Of a stretch of DNA of 64,000 bases, positions 17,791 through 25,659 are shown piece after piece. The first letter of the stretch is position 1. Every line of letters begins with the position of its first letter. Under the pieces are notes generated by a model that saw nothing but the letters and a program-made list of their open reading frames with translations, had not been told where the DNA came from and searched no databases. The DNA is from Romboutsia_C sp015668195 (lineage in GTDB: Bacteria > Bacillota > Clostridia > Peptostreptococcales > Peptostreptococcaceae): contig NZ_JADPFC010000003.1 in the NCBI RefSeq assembly GCF_015668195.1, positions 186,001 to 250,000 on the forward strand, given 5' to 3'. The translations under genes and the position numbers were made by a program.

Positions 17791-18798
17791 TTACTTAGCT
17801 AAACCAGCAAAGTATCCTAATGTTCTTATTAATTGAGCAGTGTAAGACATTTCATTGTCATACCAAGAAGTAACTTTAACTAATTGTTGTCCGTCTACTT
17901 CCATAACTCTTGTTTGAGTTGCATCAAATAATGAACCAAAGTCTATTCCTATTATATCTGAAGATACTAATGGCTCTTCAGTATATCCAAATGATTCATT
18001 TGAAGCAGCTTTCATAGTAGCGTTTATTTCTTCTACTGTAACTTTTTTATCTAATGTACAAACTAATTCAGTTAAAGAACCAGTTATAACTGGAACTCTT
18101 TGAGCTCCTCCGTCTAATTTACCTTTTAATTCTGGTATAACTAAACCTATAGCTTTTGCAGCACCTGTAGTGTTAGGAACTATACTTGCAGCAGCAGCTC
18201 TAGCTCTTCTTAAATCTCCCTTAGCATGAGGACCATCTAATGTATTTTGGTCATTAGTGTATGCATGTATTGTAGTCATGAATCCCTTTTGTAATCCAAA
18301 TGCATCATTTAATGCTTTAGCCATTGGTGCTAAGCAGTTAGTTGTACAAGATGCCCCTGATATAACAGTCTCTGTTCCATCTAATACATCATGGTTAACA
18401 TTGAATACTACAGTTTTTAAGTCTCCTGTAGCTGGTGCAGATATAACAACTTTCTTAGCTCCAGCTTCTAAATGAAGTCCAGCCTTCTCTTGAGAAGTAA
18501 AGAATCCAGTACATTCTAATACTATATCAACTCCAAGCTCAGCCCATGGTAAATCAGCTGGGTTTCTTTCAGCAGTAACTTTTATTTCATGTCCATTAAC
18601 TACGAAAGCACCTTCTTTAACTTCTATTTCACCATTGAATCTTCCTTGTGCAGAGTCATACTTGAATAAGTGAGCTAATGTTTTAGCATCTGTTAAGTCG
18701 TTTATAGCAACAACTTCAAACTTATCTGTTTGCTCCATTAATTTTCTTAAAGCTAATCTTCCTATTCTACCAAATCCGTTTATAGCAACTTTAACCAT
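17791..18798 (-). CDS. gap: Glyceraldehyde-3-phosphate dehydrogenase
   Basis: The 335-residue protein has the Rossmann start VAINGFGRIGRLALR and the catalytic cysteine motif SGASCTTNCLAP near 150, with the paired histidine in TTIHAYTND. It oxidises glyceraldehyde 3-phosphate with NAD. The start is MVKVAING, preceded by TAGGAGGTAGC; upstream in-frame codons lack a ribosome site. It follows cggR by 58 bp and shares its promoter. Confidence 0.98.
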   Translation of the reverse strand: MVKVAINGFGRIGRLALRKLMEQTDKFEVVAINDLTDAKTLAHLFKYDSAQGRFNGEIEVKEGAFVVNGHEIKVTAERNPADLPWAELGVDIVLECTGFFTSQEKAGLHLEAGAKKVVISAPATGDLKTVVFNVNHDVLDGTETVISGASCTTNCLAPMAKALNDAFGLQKGFMTTIHAYTNDQNTLDGPHAKGDLRRARAAAASIVPNTTGAAKAIGLVIPELKGKLDGGAQRVPVITGSLTELVCTLDKKVTVEEINATMKAASNESFGYTEEPLVSSDIIGIDFGSLFDATQTRVMEVDGQQLVKVTSWYDNEMSYTAQLIRTLGYFAGLAK

Positions 18799-18856
18799 AA
18801 TGCTACCTCCTAAATTGTGTATAAAATATATTTTTACTAGCAATGCTAGTTATAAA

Positions 18857-19882
18857 CTACTGTAATAACTCTAATATTCTATTTGCACTTTCTTCATCTG
18901 TTACTAATGATATGTTTTTATTGATATTTGTCATAGCTATAAAAGATTCTGCTTTTTGAGTTCCAGCGAATATAGCTATGTTTTCTTTAGTTTTTTTGAA
19001 AGTATCTAGATGTATTCCTACAGTATTTAGCTTGCATACTATTTCACCATCTTTATTGAAATAGTGTCCAAATGCTTCCCCTATTGCATCTTTGTCAATA
19101 AGTTCTTGTATTCTTTCTTCTGGAAGCCTTCTTTTTTTGGCCATCTCCAGTGCAATTCCAATTCCAAACACTAATACATCAGTTTTTTCAATCATATCTA
19201 AAGTCTTTTTTATTTGAGGCTCTTGTGTAAGTGTTTTCATAGCCTCTGTACCTAGTTCATCAGGTATATGTAATAATTTGTAGTTTGCTCCTAATTTCTT
19301 ACTTGTTGTCGCTACTATGTTGTTAGATTGACTTACTACGTCTTTTCCCATACTACCTCTTGCAGGTACTACAGTTGTATTTTCGTATTTTTTGTCAGTC
19401 TTTATAGCATTTGAAAACTCTAACATAGTACTTCCACCTGTTATAGAAACTACATCTCCATCTTTTAAGATACTTAAGAAATACTCTGATCCTAGTTTTG
19501 CTATATCTTTTATTAAGCTAGGATTTTGATCATAGCTACCAGGCACTAGTAAAACTTTCTTTATTCCTAGCTTTTCTTTTACCTTTTCTTGTAGCGTTGA
19601 TAATCCCATGATATCGTTCATAATATCTTTAAGCTCTTCTAAAAGATCCATACCTTCTTGAGTCATGGTCATTCCAGATACTGCTACCTCTATAAGACCT
19701 TGTTCTTTTAGAAACTCAGTTTCTGATCTTACGACCCTCTCACTAATCCCTAAAACATTTGATAAGGTTCTCCTACCTATTGGTTCACTCAAGGATATCT
19801 GTCTTAAAATAGAGTATCTTTTCTCCATTAGCTCTATAACTTGTGGAATTAGTTTTTGTTGAATTTTTATTAAGTTGTTCAT
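18857..19882 (-). CDS. cggR: Central glycolytic genes regulator CggR
   Basis: The 341-residue protein belongs to the SorC/DeoR group: an N-terminal winged helix (ILRQISLSEPIGRRTLSNVLGIS) and a sugar-phosphate-binding domain with VSITGGSTMLEF and LVPGSYDQN. In Bacillus it represses the gap operon and releases DNA when fructose 1,6-bisphosphate is high. The start MNNLIKIQ at 19882 has GAAGGAGATAA before it; a longer frame would translate through the operator. The gene lies directly upstream of gap and downstream of a matching operator and promoter, so autoregulation is likely. Confidence 0.95.
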   Translation of the reverse strand: MNNLIKIQQKLIPQVIELMEKRYSILRQISLSEPIGRRTLSNVLGISERVVRSETEFLKEQGLIEVAVSGMTMTQEGMDLLEELKDIMNDIMGLSTLQEKVKEKLGIKKVLLVPGSYDQNPSLIKDIAKLGSEYFLSILKDGDVVSITGGSTMLEFSNAIKTDKKYENTTVVPARGSMGKDVVSQSNNIVATTSKKLGANYKLLHIPDELGTEAMKTLTQEPQIKKTLDMIEKTDVLVFGIGIALEMAKKRRLPEERIQELIDKDAIGEAFGHYFNKDGEIVCKLNTVGIHLDTFKKTKENIAIFAGTQKAESFIAMTNINKNISLVTDEESANRILELLQ

Positions 19883-19909
19883 ATTATCTCCTTCATCAAC
19901 GTCTACCAA

Positions 19910-19945
19910 GGGACTTTTTTTGTCCCTGTGTATTTTTTTAGTCCC
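19910..19945 (-). promoter_or_regulatory. CggR operator
   Basis: The palindrome GGGACTTTTTTTGTCCC (19910-19926) and a second GGGAC on the minus strand (19941-19945) are 19 nt apart. This matches the two-part B. subtilis CggR operator (GGGAC repeats, the distal one part of a palindrome) in order and roughly in spacing. It lies between the cggR promoter and its ribosome site, where bound repressor would block elongation. Confidence 0.85.
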
Positions 19946-19958
19946 ACAAGATAATTTT

Positions 19959-19987
19959 ATTGTAAATGAAATGTAAATATATTTCAA
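19959..19987 (-). promoter_or_regulatory. Promoter of cggR-gap
   Basis: TTGAAA (19982-19987) and TACAAT (19959-19964) on the minus strand are separated by 17 bp. The operator starts about 14 bp downstream of the -10 box. Confidence 0.8.
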
Positions 19988-20023
19988 TAGTTTTTAAGAT
20001 ATTTTTATTTTTATTTTCTAATA

Positions 20024-21370
20024 CTAGTATTGTTTTCTCTTACTTGAAGATGGTATTTTAAGCTCTTCTCTATATTTAGCAACCGTTCTCCTAGCTATAT
20101 TAATACCTTCTTCTTTTAGCATACTTGCTATCTTATCATCACTTAATGGCTTTTTCTTATTTTCCGCTTTTATTTTGTCCTGTATCATTTTTTTTATGCT
20201 TAAGCTAGATGTACCCTCATCTTTGTTAGATTCTATAGAACTACTAAAGAAATATCTAAATTCAAATATCCCAAAAGTCGTTAGCATATACTTACCATTT
20301 ACGCCTCTACTTATTGTAGATTCATGAAAACCTAATCTGTCAGCAATATCTTTCATCCTCATAGGCTTTATATACCTGACTCCATTTTCAAAAAATTCTT
20401 GTTGAGACTTTACAATTTCTTTTGCTATTTTCATAATTGTACTATTTCTACTTTCTATGCTCTTAATTAGCATTGTCGCTGAATTTAATTTTTCCTTTAT
20501 AAACGACTTTGCATTATTATCTGAGCTTGCATTTTTTAGTATTTCTTTATAAAAATTATTTATGTTTAATTGATAGTTGTCGTTAGTATTTCTATATACT
20601 ATAAACTCCCCATCTAATTTTTCGACTATTACATCTGGATGTATATACATACTACTTTCTTTACTAACAGATATACCTGGCTTTGGATTTAGACTTTTAA
20701 CTATTTCCATCATATCTACACACTGTTGTAGAGATATTTTGTATTTTTTACTAATATCCCTATATTTATTATTTCCTATTAATTCTAAATCATTTAATAT
20801 AATTTTTTCTAATATTTCATTGTCTATACCTAAATTTCTTATTTGTATAATTAAGCATTCTGATATACTTCTTGCTCCTACGCCATTTGGTTCTAATTGT
20901 TGTATATTTAATAAGCAACTTTCAAATAAATCTTTATCTATATTTAATTCACTTATTATTTCTTCTTCATTTACTCGTAAATATCCATCTTCATCTAGAC
21001 TATCAATAATATAGTTACAAACTTTCATTTCTTCTTTACTTAACTTATACAAACCTATATGAAAATGTAAGTCTTCGTATAAGGTTGATGAATACTTTAC
21101 TATGTTTTCAAAATTTACTTCATTATCCTTGTTGTAGTTAAACTCATTTTTATCATATACATTAGATTTTTCGGTATTTTTAATATATGCTTCCCAATCT
21201 ATTTCTGTAGTTTTTTCTACATCTATTAAAGGGTTTTCTTCGCATTCTCTTTTTATTTCCTCATCTAGTTCTAACTTACTCATATTTAGTATAGCTAATG
21301 ATTGCTTTAACTGAGTCGTCATTACTAGGCTTTGAGACTGAGTTAGCTCCAGTCCTTGGTTAAAGTTCAT
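20024..21370 (-). CDS. rpoN: RNA polymerase sigma-54 factor
   Basis: The 448-residue protein shows the three sigma-54 regions: the glutamine-rich activator-interaction region (LELTQSQSLVMTTQLKQSLAILNMS, residues 5-30), the core-binding central region, and the C-terminal RpoN box ARRTVAKYREELKIPSS. It directs polymerase to -24/-12 promoters and needs an AAA+ activator. One such activator gene and a good -24/-12 promoter occur at 40-42 kb in this window. The position next to cggR is the same as for sigL in related clostridia. Confidence 0.96.
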   Translation of the reverse strand: MNFNQGLELTQSQSLVMTTQLKQSLAILNMSKLELDEEIKRECEENPLIDVEKTTEIDWEAYIKNTEKSNVYDKNEFNYNKDNEVNFENIVKYSSTLYEDLHFHIGLYKLSKEEMKVCNYIIDSLDEDGYLRVNEEEIISELNIDKDLFESCLLNIQQLEPNGVGARSISECLIIQIRNLGIDNEILEKIILNDLELIGNNKYRDISKKYKISLQQCVDMMEIVKSLNPKPGISVSKESSMYIHPDVIVEKLDGEFIVYRNTNDNYQLNINNFYKEILKNASSDNNAKSFIKEKLNSATMLIKSIESRNSTIMKIAKEIVKSQQEFFENGVRYIKPMRMKDIADRLGFHESTISRGVNGKYMLTTFGIFEFRYFFSSSIESNKDEGTSSLSIKKMIQDKIKAENKKKPLSDDKIASMLKEEGINIARRTVAKYREELKIPSSSKRKQY

Positions 21371-21410
21371 TACCTATTTCACCCCATTGTTATATGTAAT
21401 TTTTTATAAT

Positions 21411-21471
21411 AAAAAAGCTCTTTTGCCTAAATATATTCTACCATGTAATAAGGTACTTAGCAAAAGAGCTT
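21411..21471 (-). terminator. Terminator of hslO
   Basis: AAGCTCTTTTGC and GCAAAAGAGCTT pair across a 32-base loop, and TTTTTAT follows on the minus strand. It lies directly after the hslO stop. Confidence 0.8.
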
Positions 21472-21476
21472 ATTTT

Positions 21477-22358
21477 TTAGTTTCCTAAGCTATTTAATAG
21501 TTCTATTAATTCTTCTTCATTAAAATTATACTTTGAGTTACAGAATTGACATCCTATTTCAGCTTTTTTATCTTCTTCTATTATTTCTTGAAGTTGTCTC
21601 TTCCCTATAGAAACTAGTGCTTCTCCAACTTTTTCTTTTGAACATTCACATTCAAATCCAACTTCTATTTTATCTAATATTCTTGGGTTTAATCCTTCTA
21701 ATACTATGCTTAATATATCCTCTGGAGTTTTTCCTTCTAACATCATATTTGTTATTGAGTTTAATTTAGATATATTTTGCTCTAGTTGAGATATTGTTTC
21801 TTCTGTTGCATCTGGCATAAGCTGAACAACAAATCCTCCTGCATGTTCTACTTCATACTCTGTTGTAAGAACCCCTAATGATACAACAGATGGTGTTTGC
21901 TCTGATAATGCAAAATAATGTGTGAAGTCTTCTGCTATTTCACCACTTACAAGTGGGTATGCTCCATTATAAGGCTCTCTAAGACCTAAGTCCTTTATAA
22001 CTTTAACTACTCCATCAGTTCCTACTGCCGCAGCTACGTTAAGCTTTCCATTTTCATAATCAGGTACTTCTACTTGTGGATTTTGAACATATCCTTTTAC
22101 CATTCCTGTAGAATCAGATGTTGTAAGTATAGTTCCTATTGGACCTCCACCTTTTATTATAACAGTAACTTTGTCACCTTTATTTTTCATCATCAATCCC
22201 ATTATTGATGTTGCTGTTAATGTTCTCCCTAAAGCCGCTGTTGCAACCTTTGTTGTCCCATGTACTTCTCTTGCTTTTTCTACAAGGTTAGTAGTAGTTG
22301 CTACGAAAGCTCTAACTTGACCTTCTCCTGCAGTTGCTCTTATTACATAATCCTTCAT
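21477..22358 (-). CDS. hslO: Redox-regulated chaperone Hsp33
   Basis: The 293-residue protein is an Hsp33 chaperonin: the N-terminal holdase domain (VIRATAGEGQVRAFVATTT) and a C-terminal redox switch with four zinc-binding cysteines, CEC near 236 and CQFC near 270. Oxidation releases zinc and unfolds the switch, activating the chaperone. It is 22 bp downstream of a methyltransferase gene. Confidence 0.96.
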   Translation of the reverse strand: MKDYVIRATAGEGQVRAFVATTTNLVEKAREVHGTTKVATAALGRTLTATSIMGLMMKNKGDKVTVIIKGGGPIGTILTTSDSTGMVKGYVQNPQVEVPDYENGKLNVAAAVGTDGVVKVIKDLGLREPYNGAYPLVSGEIAEDFTHYFALSEQTPSVVSLGVLTTEYEVEHAGGFVVQLMPDATEETISQLEQNISKLNSITNMMLEGKTPEDILSIVLEGLNPRILDKIEVGFECECSKEKVGEALVSIGKRQLQEIIEEDKKAEIGCQFCNSKYNFNEEELIELLNSLGN

Positions 22359-22380
22359 AACAATTCCTCCATATATTCCT

Positions 22381-23127
22381 TTATTTTTTAGCTACAAAGA
22401 ATATTCTTTCACTATCTTTTTTTGGTGTTTCAAATGTGAAATCTGAATATACTTTTATATCTTTAAATCCTACTGATTGTAACATGTCTAATATCTCTTC
22501 TTCTGTGTATGCTCTTTGTTGATGAACCTCTTCAAATCTTTCAAATCTACCATCTTCATCTTTTACAAAGAAGGCTAATTCCATTTCTACTAGATTTTCT
22601 TCATCATCAAAGTAGTTTTGCCACATATAAGCTACATCTTCCCTATTTTCTCCATACATGTTGTTTCCAAGTACAGATGACAGCTTATAGAATGAACTTA
22701 TGTCAAATATAAATAATCCATTTTCCTTTAGAAGTTCATATGTCTTTTTAAATACATTTTCTAAATCTTCATCATATGTTATATAATTAAATCCATCACA
22801 AGCACATAATACGCAGTCTAAGTTTGTTATATCAAAATCTAGTTCAGCTATATCTTGTTGTAGTAATACTAACTCTACACCTTCTTTTTCTGCCTTCTCT
22901 CTAGCTACTCCAAGCATTTCTTCTGATATATCTATTCCTGCGATATCGTAGTTTTTCTTAGTTAATGGTATAGTTAAGTTACCTGTACCACAAGCTAATT
23001 CTAATATATTTTGTACTTTAGTACCTTCTTTTTCTATTATTTCTTCTATATACTCAACCCATCCATTATAATCAACTTCATTCATAAGTTCATCATAGAT
23101 GAATGCAAAATCTTTATACTGATCCAT
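22381..23127 (-). CDS. Class I SAM-dependent methyltransferase
   Basis: The 248-residue protein has the SAM-binding signature ILELACGTGNLTIPL (about 42-56), followed by the acidic residue in AGIDISEEML and the DCVLCACDGFNYI strand. It resembles the YqeM-type methyltransferases of Firmicutes. The substrate is not predictable. The start MDQYKDF lies inside the last 14 nt of the upstream spore-protein gene, with GGAGGAG 13 nt upstream, so the two are coupled. It is followed by hslO. Confidence 0.8.
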   Translation of the reverse strand: MDQYKDFAFIYDELMNEVDYNGWVEYIEEIIEKEGTKVQNILELACGTGNLTIPLTKKNYDIAGIDISEEMLGVAREKAEKEGVELVLLQQDIAELDFDITNLDCVLCACDGFNYITYDEDLENVFKKTYELLKENGLFIFDISSFYKLSSVLGNNMYGENREDVAYMWQNYFDDEENLVEMELAFFVKDEDGRFERFEEVHQQRAYTEEEILDMLQSVGFKDIKVYSDFTFETPKKDSERIFFVAKK

Positions 23128-23356
23128 CCTCTTTATTTGACTCCTCCATCTTTTTCTTTTGTTTTTTCCTAGATGTGAGTATTCCACCAATTCTTCCAGC
23201 TTCTTTAGCTGTAAGACCTGCCCAGCCTAATTCATTTACCTTGTCTATTAGACCTAGTTCTGATGCTATCTCATATTTCATTATATCATTGTCTGTCAAT
23301 ATTTTTTTCTTTTTAGATTTACTTGTACTTTTTTTGCCTGGTTTATTTAAATCCAT
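23114..23356 (-). CDS. Small acid-soluble spore protein, alpha/beta type
   Basis: The 80-residue protein has the alpha/beta SASP core: DIMKYEIASELGLIDKV (the EIA and EL segment) and WAGLTAKEAGRIGG with the conserved GxxxxxxGRIGG turn. These proteins coat spore DNA and protect it from UV and chemicals. The N-terminal extension is lysine-rich (KSTSKSKKKK) and the C-terminus ends in another basic run. It is longer than the classical 60-70 residue forms, like the SspF-type. AAAGGGG precedes the ATG and is part of a large inverted repeat. Confidence 0.85.
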   Translation of the reverse strand: MDLNKPGKKSTSKSKKKKILTDNDIMKYEIASELGLIDKVNELGWAGLTAKEAGRIGGILTSRKKQKKKMEESNKEDGSV

Positions 23357-23363
23357 AAAAAAC

Positions 23364-23425
23364 ACCCCTTTACATATTTGTATTCTTGTCATTTAAACGA
23401 AATTTATACAAATATTTATAGGGGT
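23364..23425 (-). promoter_or_regulatory. Inverted repeat covering the SASP ribosome site
   Basis: Arms of 20 bp (23364-23383 and 23406-23425) pair with three mismatches around a 22-base loop. The downstream arm in the transcript includes AAAGGGG, the ribosome site of the spore-protein gene. It could hide the ribosome site in the mRNA, or be a protein-binding site at the promoter. Confidence 0.45.
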
Positions 23426-23527
23426 ATCATTTAATTATAAAAAAGCTTATTTCTTTAATTATATATTAATTTAACTATATTAAATAATAAATATTCTACA
23501 CTCAAAACATATAAAATTATATTTATT

Positions 23528-24646
23528 TTAAGATATAGATTTCTTATGTTTTAATAATTTAATAAATATTTCTAGACCATTTCTTAAGACGTCTTCGTCA
23601 AAATCAAAATTAATGTTATGAAGTCCATTAACAAACCCTTTTTCTATATTTCTTGCTCCTAGCATAAAAAACAGTCCTGGTACTTCTTTTTGATAATATG
23701 AGAAGTCCTCTGATATCATAAGTGGATCAAGCTGTATTAGCCTATCTTTATCTACTATTTGTATAAATTCTTCATATAACTTTTTATCATTATTAACAGC
23801 TGGATAATCATCTCTTATTTTTAAATCTACTTTACAATTATGTAAAACTTCTATACCTTTACACACTTCTAGTATTCTTTTTTTTATCTTATTATATACT
23901 TCAGGCTTAAATGTTCTTATTGTACCTTGTAAATTAATATTTTCAGCTATAATATTTCTTCTTATTCCTCCATTTATAACTCCTATGCTAAGTACAGCTG
24001 TATCAACAGGGCTTACATTTCTAGATATTATGGTTTGAAGATTAATTACTAAATTTGACGCAGCTACAACTCCATCTATTCCATTTTGAGGCATTGCTCC
24101 ATGTCCACTTTTAGCATATATATCTATATCTATATCGCCCGCTTGTGCCATAAAATATCCACTTCTTGCTCCTATATATCCTGTTTCTATATCTGGATAT
24201 ATATGAAGCCCATAAATTTCATCTATATTATATTCTTTTACTATTCCTGCTTCAATCAAACCATTAGCTCCACCTGGACCTTCCTCAGCTTGTTGAAATA
24301 TAAATACTATATTATCCTTTAATTTCTCTTTATTTATACTGATAAATTCTATCAGACCTAGTAATATACTCATATGTCCATCATGTCCACATAAGTGTTT
24401 CGGACCTTCATCTGTTAACAATCCATCCATATCTGCTCTAAATGCTATAGTTTTATCACCATTATTTCCTTTTATAATTCCTACTATAGATGTATCTAGA
24501 TACTCTTTATATGATATATTAATTCCATCTAAATAATCCTTTATGTATTGTGACGTTTTAAACTCTTTTCTCCCTATTTCTGCAATGGAATTTAATATCT
24601 TTCTATGTTTATTAATCTTATTATTTAAAGGTATATTTTTTATCAT
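23528..24646 (-). CDS. M20-family amidohydrolase
   Basis: The 372-residue protein is a zinc peptidase of the amidohydrolase branch (N-acyl amino acid, hippurate or indole-acetyl amino acid hydrolases). Metal-binding stretches are HLCGHDGHM near 98-106, QQAEEGPGGA near 131-140, and LHIYPDIETG. It removes an acyl group from an amide-linked amino acid; the true substrate is unknown. It is a single gene ahead of a bai-like cluster, and hydrolysis of conjugated bile acids is not its known role. No ribosome site stands out, but the ATG has GGGGGGAAG before it. Confidence 0.85.
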   Translation of the reverse strand: MIKNIPLNNKINKHRKILNSIAEIGRKEFKTSQYIKDYLDGINISYKEYLDTSIVGIIKGNNGDKTIAFRADMDGLLTDEGPKHLCGHDGHMSILLGLIEFISINKEKLKDNIVFIFQQAEEGPGGANGLIEAGIVKEYNIDEIYGLHIYPDIETGYIGARSGYFMAQAGDIDIDIYAKSGHGAMPQNGIDGVVAASNLVINLQTIISRNVSPVDTAVLSIGVINGGIRRNIIAENINLQGTIRTFKPEVYNKIKKRILEVCKGIEVLHNCKVDLKIRDDYPAVNNDKKLYEEFIQIVDKDRLIQLDPLMISEDFSYYQKEVPGLFFMLGARNIEKGFVNGLHNINFDFDEDVLRNGLEIFIKLLKHKKSIS

Positions 24647-24841
24647 ATACTTCCCCCCTTAATATATTGTTCTGTTAACTTATTTATATTTAAATCTCGA
24701 CCCTAATATGGTTTACAATGGTTTCACTATAAATAATATATTCTCCAATTCCGTACAGACTTTACATTTTCCTTTATATTTTATATAAAAAAATAAAATT
24801 CAATGAATCTGATTATACTTGTATTATATTTTTAAATATAT

Positions 24842-25012
24842 AAAAAATTCGCTACGCTTGAGCGACGTGTCGGCGAAACACTTCATGTCGCCAACGACTT
24901 CGTCCGTTGCTCAAAATGTCTTTTTTACGCTCATAAAACTAATTGGTATTACTTAATTTCAATAATTGTCTACAGTTTATGAAGTATCAAAATTTCCTTA
25001 AGCGTAAAAAAA
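24842..25012. repeat. Dispersed intergenic repeat, copy 3
   Basis: The copy starts AAAAAATTCGCTACGCTTG and ends TTTCCTTAAGCGTAAAAAAA. It shares GAGCGACGTGTCGGCGAA with copy 2 and CAACGACTTCGTCCGTTGC with copies 1 and 2. It directly abuts the T run of the terminator that ends the baiE-like operon. The rest of 24647-24841 is AT-rich without a supported gene. Confidence 0.85.
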
Positions 25013-25028
25013 GACCCTCGTAAGGATC
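25004..25028 (-). terminator. Terminator of the baiH-like/baiE-like operon
   Basis: The minus strand reads GATCCT, loop TACG, AGGGTC and then TTTTTTT. It lies about 95 bp beyond the stop of the baiE-like gene. Confidence 0.7.
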
Positions 25029-25121
25029 TTTAAAAATAATATATATTATTAAAAATAAGGATAGTTTTATATTTAATACAAAAGCTTTATATTCTACATA
25101 AGAGTTAATCACTCGACTATT

Positions 25122-25637
25122 TTATTCTTTACTATGCATATTATAGGTAATCTTTGCACTTTTTGGATCATTTCTATCCCATCTTTCTTCAAATGTACGC
25201 TTATATCCAATTGTCTTTATCTTCCACTCTCCATTAACTTTTTCATAGCTTTCACGATAAAATGCTCCACCTCTAATTCCCATATTTCTATCTAATAATA
25301 TTAGGTTATCCCCTAAATACCAATATGCAAAAGCTAAAGTATCACTTTCAAACTCGATTTCAGGAGTATGACATTGATGCATAGTTATATGTTCTGGCGG
25401 CATACAAGTTCTAAAGAAATTTACAACTTCTTCTTTCCCTGTAAAAGAAAGTTTTCCATCTGAGTAACTTGTAGTTACATCCTCACAAAAACATTCTCCT
25501 ATTGTATCCCATAGCTTAGAGTCTAGGCAACGTAGATATTTTCCCTTCAAACTTTTTATAGCTTCTATATCTTTAAGTCTTGTAATTTCTTTTTCCATCT
25601 CTATTAATCTTTGTTCTAATTTTTCAATAGTACTCAT
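25122..25637 (-). CDS. BaiE-like dehydratase (SnoaL/NTF2 fold)
   Basis: The 171-residue protein matches bile-acid 7-alpha-dehydratase BaiE along its length: a helical start, then DIEAIKSLKGKYLRCLD, the MHQCHTPEI segment and GGAFYRESYEK. From memory of BaiE, the catalytic residues Tyr30, Asp35 and His83 correspond to Tyr34, Asp39 and His87 here with a constant offset of four. BaiE removes the 7-alpha-hydroxyl after ring oxidation. The gene is 22 bp downstream of a BaiH-like gene, as expected for one pathway. The substrate here is not established; another steroid or alicyclic alcohol is possible. Confidence 0.8.
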   Translation of the reverse strand: MSTIEKLEQRLIEMEKEITRLKDIEAIKSLKGKYLRCLDSKLWDTIGECFCEDVTTSYSDGKLSFTGKEEVVNFFRTCMPPEHITMHQCHTPEIEFESDTLAFAYWYLGDNLILLDRNMGIRGGAFYRESYEKVNGEWKIKTIGYKRTFEERWDRNDPKSAKITYNMHSKE

Positions 25638-25659
25638 ACCAAATCCCCCTGTTTAATTT

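Noticed and set aside
23528..24646. M20 hydrolase as a bile salt hydrolase belonging to the bai-like cluster
   Set aside because: Bile salt hydrolases are Ntn-type cysteine hydrolases, a different fold. The gene is separated from the cluster by a repeat and a terminator.
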